Shown piece by piece: positions 36,481 to 44,967 of a DNA stretch of 64,000 bases. Made by a program: the position numbers and the translations under genes. The first letter of the stretch is position 1. Each line of letters begins with the position of its first letter. The notes under the pieces are model-generated. The model was not told the DNA's origin. It saw nothing but the letters and a program-made list of their open reading frames with translations, and did no database searches. This DNA comes from Janthinobacterium sp. BJB426 (GTDB lineage Bacteria > Pseudomonadota > Gammaproteobacteria > Burkholderiales > Burkholderiaceae_D), in NCBI RefSeq assembly GCF_002735705.1, contig NZ_PDZL01000010.1:160839-224838 (forward strand). The letters run 5' to 3'.

Positions 36481-36525
36481 ATTTTGAATTTTTTTAAAAT
36501 CAGTAGCACAGTTTAGGAGCACACC

Positions 36526-38049
36526 ATGTGTGGCATCGTCGGCGTCGTTTCCCATCAACCTGTCAATCAATTGCTCTATGATGCATTGTTGCTCCTGCAA
36601 CATCGCGGTCAGGACGCGGCAGGGATTGCGACCAATCACAGCAGTATGTTTTCCATGCACAAAGCCAATGGCCTCGTGCGTGACGTCTTCCGTACGCGCA
36701 ACATGCGTTCGCTGCAAGGCACGACGGGCATCGGCCATTGCCGCTACCCGACAGCCGGTTCGTCGAGCGAAGAGGAAGCACAACCGTTCTATGTGAATGC
36801 GCCGTTCGGCATCACCCTGGCGCACAATGGCAACCTGACCAACTGGGAACAGTTGAAGCTGGAAATGTTCAAGAACGACCGCCGCCACATCAACACCGAT
36901 TCCGATTCGGAAGTGCTGCTCAACGTGCTGGCGCATGAAATCCAGGAAGCGACGACGGGTCTGAACCTCGATCCGGAAGCCATCTTCAAGGCCGTTACCG
37001 TGCTGAACCGCCGCGTCAAGGGTGGCTACGCTGCGGTCGCGCAAATCGCCGGCGTGGGCTTGCTGGCCTTCCGCGACCCGCACGGCATCCGTCCGCTGTG
37101 CCTGGGCATCAATGAAACGGAGCAAGGTCCTGAATACCTGATCGCTTCCGAATCCGTGGCACTGGAAGGCATGGGCTTCCGCTTCGTGCGCGACATCGGT
37201 CCCGGCGAAGCCGTGTTTATCGATGCCGATAAGAAATTGCACAGCGCTCAATGCGCCGACAATGCCAGCCTGAACCCGTGCGTGTTCGAATTCGTCTACC
37301 TGGCCCGTCCCGACTCCGTCATCGACGGCGCCTCCGTGTACGCCACGCGTCTGAAAATGGGCGAGTACCTGGCCGAGAAGATCCGTGCCGAATTGCCAGG
37401 CGTGCATATCGACGTGGTCATGCCGATTCCCGATTCCTCGCGTCCGGCCGCCATCCAGCTGGCCATGGCGCTGAACATCGAGTACCGCGAAGGCTTCATC
37501 AAGAACCGCTACATCGGCCGCACCTTCATCATGCCGGGCCAGGCGGCGCGCAAGAAATCCGTGCGTCAGAAGCTCAACGCCATCCCGTCCGAATTCAAGG
37601 ACAAGGTCGTGCTGCTGGTCGACGATTCCATCGTGCGCGGTACCACCAGCCGTGAAATCGTGCAGATGGCGCGCGAAGCGGGCGCGACGAAGGTCATCTT
37701 CGCCTCGGCCGCGCCACCGGTGATTTACCCGAACGTGTACGGCATCGACATGCCGACGCGCGACGAACTGATCGCCTATGGCCGCACGACGGAAGAAGTG
37801 TGCCGCGAAATCACGGCCGACTACCTGGTCTACCAGGATATCGGCGCGCTGAAGCAGGCGATCGCCGACGTCAATCCGGCCCTGACCAACTTCGAAGCAT
37901 CGTGCTTCGATGGCGTGTACGTGACGGGCGACGTGTCGCAGGAATACCTGGACCGCCTGGAGTATGCACGCCACCATCCGAAGGCGGCAGCGCCCGAAGA
38001 TACGCCGCGTTCCCAGCTGAACCTGAACCTGGCGACGACAGAAGCATAA
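36526..38049 (+). CDS. purF: Amidophosphoribosyltransferase
   Basis: This 507-residue enzyme does the first committed step of purine synthesis. After removal of Met, C2 (MCGIVGVV) is the glutaminase nucleophile. The PRPP-binding motif is 'VVLLVDDSIVRGTTS'. TTAGGAG lies before the start and a strong terminator follows. Confidence 0.97.
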   Translation: MCGIVGVVSHQPVNQLLYDALLLLQHRGQDAAGIATNHSSMFSMHKANGLVRDVFRTRNMRSLQGTTGIGHCRYPTAGSSSEEEAQPFYVNAPFGITLAHNGNLTNWEQLKLEMFKNDRRHINTDSDSEVLLNVLAHEIQEATTGLNLDPEAIFKAVTVLNRRVKGGYAAVAQIAGVGLLAFRDPHGIRPLCLGINETEQGPEYLIASESVALEGMGFRFVRDIGPGEAVFIDADKKLHSAQCADNASLNPCVFEFVYLARPDSVIDGASVYATRLKMGEYLAEKIRAELPGVHIDVVMPIPDSSRPAAIQLAMALNIEYREGFIKNRYIGRTFIMPGQAARKKSVRQKLNAIPSEFKDKVVLLVDDSIVRGTTSREIVQMAREAGATKVIFASAAPPVIYPNVYGIDMPTRDELIAYGRTTEEVCREITADYLVYQDIGALKQAIADVNPALTNFEASCFDGVYVTGDVSQEYLDRLEYARHHPKAAAPEDTPRSQLNLNLATTEA

Positions 38050-38055
38050 GTACCT

Positions 38056-38081
38056 GCCCGGCCGATGCCGGGCTTTTTTTT
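38056..38081 (+). terminator. Rho-independent terminator after purF
   Basis: GCCCGG-ccgatg-CCGGGC followed by eight T, 7 bases after the stop. Confidence 0.92.
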
Positions 38082-38091
38082 CTTTGCGATC

Positions 38092-39336
38092 ATGAACGAT
38101 AAAAAAAACTACGGCTTTACCACCACCATCCTGCATAACGACCGCCGCAAGGGTATCGAGCACGGCTCCCTGCACAAGCCCGTGCACACTTCCGTTGCCT
38201 TTGGTTACGCCGATGCGCGCCAGCTCGCTTCCGTGTTCCAGGGCAAGGAGCCGGGTTTCCGCTACGGCCGCCAGGGCAATCCGACCGTCTCCGCGCTGGA
38301 AGACAAGGTCAACAAGATGGAAGACGGCGTGGCGACCCTGTGCTTCGCCACCGGCATGGGCGCCATCGGCGCCGTGGTGCAATCCTTGCTGCGCGCCGGT
38401 GATCACGTTGTGTCGTCGGCCTTTTTGTTTGGCAACACCAACAGCCTGTGGCAAACGGTGACGGGGCAGGGCATCGCCGTGTCCTTCGTCGACGCCACCG
38501 ACGTGGCCAACGTGGCGGCCGCCATCACGCCGGCCACGCGCATCGTGTTTGTCGAAACCATCGCCAATCCGCGCACGCAGATCGCCGACCTGGCAAAAAT
38601 CGGTGACTTGTGCCGCGAGAAGGGTATTTTGTACATCGTCGACAACACCATGACGACGCCATACCTGTTCCGTCCGAAAGCGGTGGGCGCGGGCTTGGTC
38701 GTCAATGCGCTGACGAAATCGATTGGCGGTCACGGCAATGCGCTGGGCGGCAGCTTGACGGACACGGGCGTGTTCGACTGGACGCGGTATCCGAACATCT
38801 TTGAGAATTATAAAAAGGCGGCACCGGCACAATGGGGCATTGCGCAAATCCGCGCGAAGGCCTTGCGCGATTTCGGCGCCTCGCTGGGCCCGGAAGCGGC
38901 GCACCACATCGCCGTCGGCGCGGAAACCATGGCCTTGCGCATGGATCGCACCTGCTCGAACGCCCAGGCGCTGGCCACCATGCTTGCCGCCGATCCGCGC
39001 GTAGCGGCCGTGCATTACCCGGGCTTGGCGTCGCACCCGCAGCACGCGCTGGCGACGGATTTGTTCCGCAGCTATGGCTCGCTGTTCAGCTTTGAGCTGA
39101 AAGACGGCATCGACTGCTTCGATTTCCTCAATCGTCTCAATCTTGCTATTCCAGCGAGCAACCTCGGCGACACGCGCACCTTGGTGATTCCCGTTGCCCA
39201 TACGATTTTCTACGAGATGGGCGCCGAGCGCCGCGCCAGCATGGGCATCGCCGAATCGCTGATACGCGTGTCGGTGGGTATCGAAGACGAGGTCGATCTG
39301 CTGAGTGACTTCAAGCAAGCATTGAAAGAAGAATAA
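38092..39336 (+). CDS. Cys/Met metabolism PLP-dependent enzyme (cystathionine gamma-synthase family)
   Basis: This is a 414-residue fold-type I PLP enzyme. The PLP lysine is K209 in NALTKSIGGHGNA; 'RYGRQGNPTVSALEDKV' and 'ATGMGAIGAV' are family signatures. Behind purF, relatives usually carry an O-succinylhomoserine sulfhydrylase (metZ), but this sequence also fits cystathionine gamma-synthase or a gamma-lyase, so the reaction is left open. The start at 38092 (MNDKKNYGF) is close behind the purF terminator and has no strong ribosome site. Confidence 0.88.
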   Translation: MNDKKNYGFTTTILHNDRRKGIEHGSLHKPVHTSVAFGYADARQLASVFQGKEPGFRYGRQGNPTVSALEDKVNKMEDGVATLCFATGMGAIGAVVQSLLRAGDHVVSSAFLFGNTNSLWQTVTGQGIAVSFVDATDVANVAAAITPATRIVFVETIANPRTQIADLAKIGDLCREKGILYIVDNTMTTPYLFRPKAVGAGLVVNALTKSIGGHGNALGGSLTDTGVFDWTRYPNIFENYKKAAPAQWGIAQIRAKALRDFGASLGPEAAHHIAVGAETMALRMDRTCSNAQALATMLAADPRVAAVHYPGLASHPQHALATDLFRSYGSLFSFELKDGIDCFDFLNRLNLAIPASNLGDTRTLVIPVAHTIFYEMGAERRASMGIAESLIRVSVGIEDEVDLLSDFKQALKEE

Positions 39337-39415
39337 GGTTTCACTTTTCCGAGAAAGAGATTACATTTAAGTGTAATTAAAGCATATGTGTCTATTTCTT
39401 AATTGGAGAGTGAGA

Positions 39416-40189
39416 ATGAAAAAAATTGTATTGAGTGTTCTTTTATTGTTTTCTTGCGCTGCATATGCTGATGACCTGACGGATGCGAATAAATTCCTGC
39501 AATCCAAGGCTTATCCGCAAGCCTTGGATTTGTACAAGAAGCTGGCTCAGGCTGGGAATGCCGAGGCTCAATTTCATTTGGGTGAGATGTATCTGTATGG
39601 CGAAGGGGTGGGCGTTGATGCCGCGCAAGCCGGACAATGGTTTGGGCAGGCATCCAAGGCGGGCAACAAGAATGCCGAAGCCGCGCTTGCCCTTATGGCT
39701 AACCGTGTCGCGCGAAAAGGTGACATTGATTACTATGTCAACGCATATGCTGGCGAGGATGTTGCCTTGAGTAAGAGCAAGTGCGTTACCCCGGTGATCC
39801 CTGCATTCTCCAAAACCAAGCGTCAGATCAGGGATGTAGCCGATAGTGTTGATGCCTGGATGACGTGCTATAACAACTTTGTCAGTAACCTGAATGCTTC
39901 TTTACCGCCTGGAAAAGCCATTCCTTCTGCTATTGAATCGTTGATGAATGAGCAGGAATTTGAAAAGGCCAAGCTGCGCATGGATGCAGCCTATGCGAGG
40001 GTGAGTGCCGAAGGGCGTGAGCTGGCAAAAAATATCTTGGCGCAGCGTGATGAGTGGCACGCCAAAACAGAGGCGTATCTCTTGGCGGAGAATAAAAAAA
40101 TTCAGACAGAAAATGAAATGAGTGAACTGAATCGCTCACGTACCGCGAACACGCCGCAATGGGTGACCAGTCCTTTGCCAAGCAAGTAA
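39416..40189 (+). CDS. Sel1-repeat exported protein
   Basis: This is a 257-residue protein with a signal peptide (MKKIVLSVLLLFSCAAYA-DD). One or two Sel1-type repeats follow ('GNAEAQFHLGEMYLYGEG'), then a helical region with two cysteines (C123, C145) that could pair. GGAG and GAG lie before ATG 39416. Codon use is clearly richer in A/T than in neighbouring genes. Function unknown; Sel1 repeats mediate protein contacts. Confidence 0.8.
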   Translation: MKKIVLSVLLLFSCAAYADDLTDANKFLQSKAYPQALDLYKKLAQAGNAEAQFHLGEMYLYGEGVGVDAAQAGQWFGQASKAGNKNAEAALALMANRVARKGDIDYYVNAYAGEDVALSKSKCVTPVIPAFSKTKRQIRDVADSVDAWMTCYNNFVSNLNASLPPGKAIPSAIESLMNEQEFEKAKLRMDAAYARVSAEGRELAKNILAQRDEWHAKTEAYLLAENKKIQTENEMSELNRSRTANTPQWVTSPLPSK

Positions 40190-40225
40190 GACAGTCTTGC
40201 CGATGTGCTCAATAGGATGGGAATT

Positions 40226-40254
40226 AAGCGCTCGCAGGTATGATGCAAGCGCTT
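40226..40254. terminator. Possible bidirectional terminator between Sel1 gene and lexA
   Basis: AAGCGCTCGC (40226-40235) and GCAAGCGCTT (40245-40254) pair with one mismatch. It lies between convergent genes; the T-runs after it are short on both strands. Confidence 0.45.
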
Positions 40255-40260
40255 TCCCTC

Positions 40261-40896
40261 TTAATGCCAGCTGCGCATCAGTCCGACGGCCAAACCTTCC
40301 AATGCAAACTCGTCTTCCGGTGATACGGTAATCACCTTGAAGTCGGGGTTTTCCGGCAGCAGTTCGATGACGGAACCCGTCTTCTTGTAGCGTTTGACGG
40401 TGACTTCGTCGCCGATGCGGGCGACGACGATCTGGCCATTCTTGGCGCTGTCGACCTTCTTGACGGCCAATAAATCGCCATCCATGATGCCGGCGTCGCG
40501 CATGGACCAGCCGCGCACCTTCAGCAGGAAGTCGGGTTTGGCCGAGAACAGGGCCGGATCGACGTTGTAGCTCGCTTCCAGGTTTTCCTGCGCCAGGATG
40601 GGCGAACCGGCCGCCACCCGGCCGATCAGCGGCAGCGACATCAGCAGCGCTGCCGGCACTTTCGATGGCGCCGCTTCAGCGGCGGCGCCGATCAGGCGGA
40701 TGCCGCGCGAGGTGCCGGGCGAAATCTCGATCGCGCCCTTGCGGGCCAGGGCCTGCAAATGCTCTTCGGCCGCGTTGGCCGATTTGAAACCCAGTTCATT
40801 GGCGATTTCGGCACGGGTGGGAGGAAAGCCCGTGTTTTCAATCGCGTCCTTGATCAGGTTCAGGATTTGTTCTTGTCGTGCTGTCAGCTTGATCAT
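40261..40896 (-). CDS. lexA: SOS repressor LexA
   Basis: This 211-residue repressor has an N-terminal winged helix-turn-helix ([10 protein letters not shown]...) and a C-terminal self-cleavage domain. The cleavage site is A96-G97 (RVAAGSP), and the catalytic pair is S131 (GWSMRDAG) and K168 (EVTVKRY). I use ATG 40896 as in homologues; ATG 40911 would add MHPPL. Two SOS boxes lie 25-57 bases upstream of this start, so it represses itself. Confidence 0.97.
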   Translation of the reverse strand: MIKLTARQEQILNLIKDAIENTGFPPTRAEIANELGFKSANAAEEHLQALARKGAIEISPGTSRGIRLIGAAAEAAPSKVPAALLMSLPLIGRVAAGSPILAQENLEASYNVDPALFSAKPDFLLKVRGWSMRDAGIMDGDLLAVKKVDSAKNGQIVVARIGDEVTVKRYKKTGSVIELLPENPDFKVITVSPEDEFALEGLAVGLMRSWH

Positions 40897-40920
40897 GAGC
40901 GGTGGGTGCATACTAAAATG

Positions 40921-40936
40921 CTGTCTATATGAACAG
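40921..40936. promoter_or_regulatory. SOS (LexA) box 1
   Basis: CTGTCTATATGAACAG fits CTGT-N8-ACAG. It lies close to the lexA start and overlaps the likely -10 (TATAGA on the minus strand). Confidence 0.88.
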
Positions 40937-40937
40937 T

Positions 40938-40953
40938 CTGTATTTTTGTACAG
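40938..40953. promoter_or_regulatory. SOS (LexA) box 2
   Basis: CTGTATTTTTGTACAG fits CTGT-N8-ACAG with the favoured A/T-rich centre. It is separated from box 1 by a single base, as in the double operator of E. coli lexA (there spaced further apart). Confidence 0.9.
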
Positions 40954-41171
40954 TATCGCCCACTATGCAAGGGGATTTCCGTGTTTTCGGCGAATTTCGC
41001 AAGAAATAGTCGGCTATGGGCGGAAAGCACGCTGGCGCACGGTCTTTTCGGGCGCGGGTGGAAGGAATGATTGAAACGTTTGCAAAAGGCGGTTATAATC
41101 TTCGGCTGACCTTCCCACACCCGTCTTGACGCCGGGGTGGGCGATTATCAATCCGACCTGAAGGAGTTTGC

Positions 41172-41564
41172 ATGCGTCATTATGAAATAGTCTTTATCGT
41201 CCATCCGGACCAAAGCGAGCAAGTGCCCGCGATGATCGAACGCTACAAAGCCAGCGTAACCACCCGCGGCGGTTCGGTTCACCGCGTGGAAGATTGGGGC
41301 CGCCGTCAAATGGCTTACTCGATCCAAAAGCTGCCTAAAGCACACTACATCTGCCTGAACATCGAATGCGACAACGAGACCCTGGTCGAGTTGGAAACAG
41401 CATTCAAATTCAATGATGCCGTGTTGCGTCACCTGACCGTTAAAATGAAGAAAGCTGAAACAGCTCCTTCGCCGATGATGAAATCGGTACAACGCGAAGA
41501 CGCGGCCAAAAGCCACCGCACCGAAGCACCAGCAGCCGCTCCAGCCGCAGCAGCAGCAGCTTAA
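41172..41564 (+). CDS. rpsF: 30S ribosomal protein S6
   Basis: This is a 130-residue protein, [18 protein letters not shown] typical of S6, with an Ala/Pro-rich C-terminal tail ([12 protein letters not shown]). GAAGGAG is before the start. It begins the rpsF-priB-rpsR-rplI operon. Confidence 0.97.
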   Translation: MRHYEIVFIVHPDQSEQVPAMIERYKASVTTRGGSVHRVEDWGRRQMAYSIQKLPKAHYICLNIECDNETLVELETAFKFNDAVLRHLTVKMKKAETAPSPMMKSVQREDAAKSHRTEAPAAAPAAAAAA

Positions 41565-41584
41565 TTCTTGACCAGGATCGTGCG

Positions 41585-41884
41585 CTGAACCAGCTACAAG
41601 TCACCGCCATCATTGCCGAGCGCGAAATATTGCGCTATACCCCGGCAGGGCTGCCGATTGTGAATGCAGTATTGCAACACAGTTCGCAGCAGATGGAAGC
41701 AGGGATTGCCCGTTTGACCGAGTTTGATGTTGCCGCGCTAGCCGCTGGCGAAATCTCAGGCCGGTTCAGTCAGGCAAGCTTGGGCGGGGTATATCAGTTC
41801 ACGGGTTTCCTGGCCAGGAAGAGCCGCAACAGCAAGAGTTTGGTGTTTCACATCATTGATTTTAGTGCAGTCAATTTTGACTAG
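41585..41884 (+). CDS. priB: Primosomal replication protein N (PriB), CTG start
   Basis: This is a 99-residue OB-fold protein that helps restart of stalled replication forks and binds single-stranded DNA. The reading frame upstream of the first conventional start (TTG 41630) continues as NQLQVTAIIAEREILRYTP, which is the conserved N-terminus of PriB; there is no ATG, GTG or TTG at its beginning. CTG at 41585 lies directly before that sequence and AGGA (41574-41577) is 7 bases upstream. I therefore use CTG as start. The gene is between rpsF and rpsR, the usual place. Confidence 0.88.
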   Translation: MNQLQVTAIIAEREILRYTPAGLPIVNAVLQHSSQQMEAGIARLTEFDVAALAAGEISGRFSQASLGGVYQFTGFLARKSRNSKSLVFHIIDFSAVNFD

Positions 41885-41909
41885 CGCATTTTAGATACAG
41901 GAGCCTGAC

Positions 41910-42200
41910 ATGGCATTCGGTAAAAAGTTCGACAAAAATAAGCTCAAGCTTAAAGAAAAACGCAAACAGCAAAACCCGTTGTTCAAACGCAAGAAGTTCT
42001 GCCGCTTCACCGCAGCTCACGTTGAGCAAGTCGACTACAAAGACGTCGACACGCTGAAAGACTTCGTCCAAGAAAACGGCAAGATCATGCCAGCACGCCT
42101 GACCGGTACCAAAGCGCACTACCAGCGCCAAGTTGACACCGCAATCAAGCGCGCTCGCTTCCTCGCGCTGCTGCCATACACCGATCTGCACCACGCTTAA
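41910..42200 (+). CDS. rpsR: 30S ribosomal protein S18
   Basis: This is a 96-residue protein. The core '[18 protein letters not shown]' and '[18 protein letters not shown]' are typical of S18. A lysine-rich N-terminal extension is common in betaproteobacteria. Confidence 0.97.
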   Translation: MAFGKKFDKNKLKLKEKRKQQNPLFKRKKFCRFTAAHVEQVDYKDVDTLKDFVQENGKIMPARLTGTKAHYQRQVDTAIKRARFLALLPYTDLHHA

Positions 42201-42227
42201 TCGGTCAGATATTCCTGGAGAAGAACT

Positions 42228-42683
42228 ATGCAAATCATTCTGTTAGAAAAAGTTGTTAACGTCGGTAACCTCGGCGAAGTCGTCAAAGTCAAAGACGGTT
42301 ACGCACGTAACTTCCTGATCCCGCAACGCCTGGCACGTCGTGCTACGGCAACCGCTGTGGCTGAATTCGAAGTCAAGCGCGCCGAACTGGAAAAAGCTGC
42401 TGCTGCCAAACTGGCCGCATCGCAAGCCCAGGGCGAAAAACTGAGCGGTCTGACCGTTCAAGTTGCTCAAAAAGCTGGTGTTGATGGCCGTCTGTTCGGT
42501 TCCGTCACCAACTTCGACATCGCTGAAGCGCTGACCAAGCAAGGTTTTGCTGTTGAAAAAGCACAAATCCGCATGCCTACCGGCCCGCTGAAGATCGTTG
42601 GCGAGCACAACGTTTCGGTTGCTCTGCACACCGACGTGGTTGTGGAAGTTGTTATCGCTGTCGTTCCAGACGCGAACGCGTAA
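42228..42683 (+). CDS. rplI: 50S ribosomal protein L9
   Basis: This is a 151-residue protein: N-terminal L9 domain with '[20 protein letters not shown]', the connecting helix and the C-terminal domain. Ends the operon before two hairpins. Confidence 0.97.
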   Translation: MQIILLEKVVNVGNLGEVVKVKDGYARNFLIPQRLARRATATAVAEFEVKRAELEKAAAAKLAASQAQGEKLSGLTVQVAQKAGVDGRLFGSVTNFDIAEALTKQGFAVEKAQIRMPTGPLKIVGEHNVSVALHTDVVVEVVIAVVPDANA

Positions 42684-42723
42684 TCGTCTGCGGGCCTGGC
42701 CCGCAGGCATTGCCGCACTATGA

Positions 42724-42748
42724 AAAGCCGGGTTCGCCCGGCTTTTTT
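42724..42748 (+). terminator. Rho-independent terminator after rplI
   Basis: AGCCGGG-ttcg-CCCGGCT followed by T-run. An additional hairpin without T-run (CTGCGGG/CCCGCAG, 42688-42706) precedes it right after the stop. Confidence 0.92.
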
Positions 42749-42784
42749 GTGGCCTTTTTTTCGCTCAATTTCAGCCCTTTATTT

Positions 42785-42811
42785 TTGCCAGCACGCCGAA
42801 GCGGGTATAAT
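42785..42811 (+). promoter_or_regulatory. dnaB promoter
   Basis: TTGCCA (42785-42790) and TATAAT (42806-42811) are 15 bases apart. The ATG of dnaB is 7 bases after TATAAT, so the transcript would begin at or next to the start codon. Confidence 0.65.
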
Positions 42812-42818
42812 TCGCGCC

Positions 42819-44204
42819 ATGAACGCCCCCTCTGATCCGCAACTGGATTCCCTCCGTATTCCGCCGCATTCGATCGAAGCAGAACAATCCGTTATCGGTG
42901 GTCTGCTGCGCGACAATGCCGCATATGACCGCATCGCCGACTTCATGCATGCGGAGGATTTCTATCGCTATGACCATCGCATCATCTTCGAGCAAATCGT
43001 CAAGATGGTTAACGCTTCCAAGCCCGCCGATGTCATTACTGTTTTTGAAACCCTGACCCAGCTCGGCAAGGCCGATGATGTGGGCGGACTCGCTTACCTG
43101 AACGCCATGGCGCAAAACACGCCATCGGCCGCGAACATCCGGCGTTACGCCGAGATCGTGCGCGACCGCGGCGTGCTGCGCAAACTCATCACCGTCGCCG
43201 ACGATATCTCCGGCACGGCCTTCAGCCCGCAAGGCAAGGAAGTCAAGCAAATGCTTGACGAGGCCGAATCGAAGATTTTTGCCATCGCGGAAGAAGGCGC
43301 GCGCGGCGCCCAGGGCTGGACCGCCATCCAGCCCCTGCTGACGCAGGTGGTCGAGCGCATCGACGAGCTGTACAGCCGCGACAACCAGAGTGAAATCACG
43401 GGCGTGCCCACCGGTTTCATCGATCTCGACCGCATGACCTCCGGTCTGCAGCCGGGCGATCTGGTGATCGTGGCGGGCCGTCCGTCGATGGGCAAGACGG
43501 CGTTTTCCGTCAACATCGGCGAAAACGTGGCCATCGACAGCGGCTTGCCCGTGGCCGTGTTCTCGATGGAGATGGGTGGCGCCCAGCTGGCCATGCGTAT
43601 GCTCGGCTCCGTCGGACAGCTCGACCAGCACCGCCTGCGCACGGGCCGCCTGAACGACGAAGACTGGCCGCGCCTGACGAATGCGATCCAGAAGATGAAC
43701 GACGCGCAGTTGTACATCGATGAAACGCCGGCGCTCAATTCCATCGAATTGCGCGCCCGCTCGCGCCGCCTGTCGCGTCAATGCGGCAAGCTGGGCCTGA
43801 TCATCGTCGATTACTTGCAGCTGATGTCGGCCAATACGCCAGGCGACAACCGCGCCACGGAGATTTCCGAGATTTCACGGGGCTTGAAAGGCCTGGCGAA
43901 AGAACTCGGTTGCCCCGTGATCGCGCTGTCCCAGCTGAACCGCTCGCTGGAGCAACGCCCGAACAAACGCCCCGTCATGTCCGACTTGCGCGAATCGGGC
44001 GCTATTGAGCAGGATGCCGACGTGATCCTGTTCATTTACCGTGACGAGGTGTATAACCCCGACTCGCCAGACAAGGGAACGGCCGAAATCATCATCGGTA
44101 AACAACGTAACGGTCCAATCGGCAGCATCCGCCTTACCTTCATGGGGCAGTACACCAAATTTGGCAATTACAGTGGTGGCCTGGCGCTTTACCAAGGCGA
44201 CTAA
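42819..44204 (+). CDS. dnaB: Replicative DNA helicase DnaB
   Basis: This is the 461-residue hexameric fork helicase. N-terminal domain (about 10-155), linker, RecA-like motor with Walker A GRPSMGKT (K226), Walker B region 'LGLIIVDYLQLM' and 'SQLNRSLEQRPNKRP'. The start is MNAPSDPQL at 42819; no ribosome site fits, and a -10 element lies 7 bases upstream, so the mRNA is probably leaderless. No intein. Confidence 0.96.
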   Translation: MNAPSDPQLDSLRIPPHSIEAEQSVIGGLLRDNAAYDRIADFMHAEDFYRYDHRIIFEQIVKMVNASKPADVITVFETLTQLGKADDVGGLAYLNAMAQNTPSAANIRRYAEIVRDRGVLRKLITVADDISGTAFSPQGKEVKQMLDEAESKIFAIAEEGARGAQGWTAIQPLLTQVVERIDELYSRDNQSEITGVPTGFIDLDRMTSGLQPGDLVIVAGRPSMGKTAFSVNIGENVAIDSGLPVAVFSMEMGGAQLAMRMLGSVGQLDQHRLRTGRLNDEDWPRLTNAIQKMNDAQLYIDETPALNSIELRARSRRLSRQCGKLGLIIVDYLQLMSANTPGDNRATEISEISRGLKGLAKELGCPVIALSQLNRSLEQRPNKRPVMSDLRESGAIEQDADVILFIYRDEVYNPDSPDKGTAEIIIGKQRNGPIGSIRLTFMGQYTKFGNYSGGLALYQGD

Positions 44205-44231
44205 GACTCAGCAGCACTGGCAATTCCATCG

Positions 44232-44258
44232 GCCGCCCCCGATAACGGGGCGGCTTTC
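44232..44258 (+). terminator. Terminator after dnaB
   Basis: GCCGCCCC (44232-44239), short loop, GGGGCGGC (44247-44254), then TTTCT. Confidence 0.75.
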
Positions 44259-44298
44259 TGTAGTAAATAACACGACTCAATGCTTAACGGAGAATGAC

Positions 44299-44925
44299 AT
44301 GTTTGGACGCTTGATGCCCACTGAGGGCAAGTTTTTTGAATTGTTTAACCAGCACGCGGAACTGTGCGTCAAGGGCGCCAAAGAGATGCTCGGCCTGATG
44401 ACCAATTTCGACGACCTGGAAAACCGCGTGCATGCGATCGAAAGCATCGAGAAACAGGCGGACAAAGTCACCTACGCCACCGTGGAAATGCTGCACAAGA
44501 CCTTCATCACGCCGATCGACCGCGACGACATCCATCAGCTGATCACGCGTCAGGACGACATCCTCGACCTGCTGGAAGATGCGGCGCAAACCGTCTCGCT
44601 GTACGACCTGAAAGCCGTCACGCCGGAAGCCAAGCGCCTGGCCGAACTGGTGCTGGCCTGTACCGAAAAAGTGCGCGACGCCGTCGCCATGCTGCACAAC
44701 ATGGACAACTCGCGCAAGATCGTCGCCATCTGCGAAGAGATTGACCGCCTGGAATCGGACGCCGACCACGTGATGCGCGCCGCCATGTCCAAGCTGTTCC
44801 GCGACGAACCGGACGTGCGCAACCTGATCAAGTTGAAAGCGATCTACGAAATTCTGGAAACCGTGACCGACCGTTGCGAAGATGTGTCCAATATTATCGA
44901 AGGCATCATCGTCGAAAACGCGTAA
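44299..44925 (+). CDS. DUF47/PhoU-like phosphate transport regulator
   Basis: This is a 208-residue all-helical protein of the DUF47 (Pit accessory, PhoU-related) family. 'LENRVHAIESIEKQADKVT' and 'ICEEIDRLESDADHVMRAA' carry the acidic E/DxxxD-type metal motifs. GGAG is 6 bases before ATG 44299. It is followed 42 bases later by the Pit transporter and probably regulates it. Confidence 0.93.
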   Translation: MFGRLMPTEGKFFELFNQHAELCVKGAKEMLGLMTNFDDLENRVHAIESIEKQADKVTYATVEMLHKTFITPIDRDDIHQLITRQDDILDLLEDAAQTVSLYDLKAVTPEAKRLAELVLACTEKVRDAVAMLHNMDNSRKIVAICEEIDRLESDADHVMRAAMSKLFRDEPDVRNLIKLKAIYEILETVTDRCEDVSNIIEGIIVENA

Positions 44926-44967
44926 GCGTTGGGCCTGTCCTGAACCAGAATCAGAAAAGAAACTACA

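Noticed and set aside
36079..39318. Open frame of 1,079 codons on the minus strand opposite cvpA, purF and the PLP enzyme gene
   Set aside because: It runs across three well-identified genes and has no family resemblance; it is a high-GC shadow.
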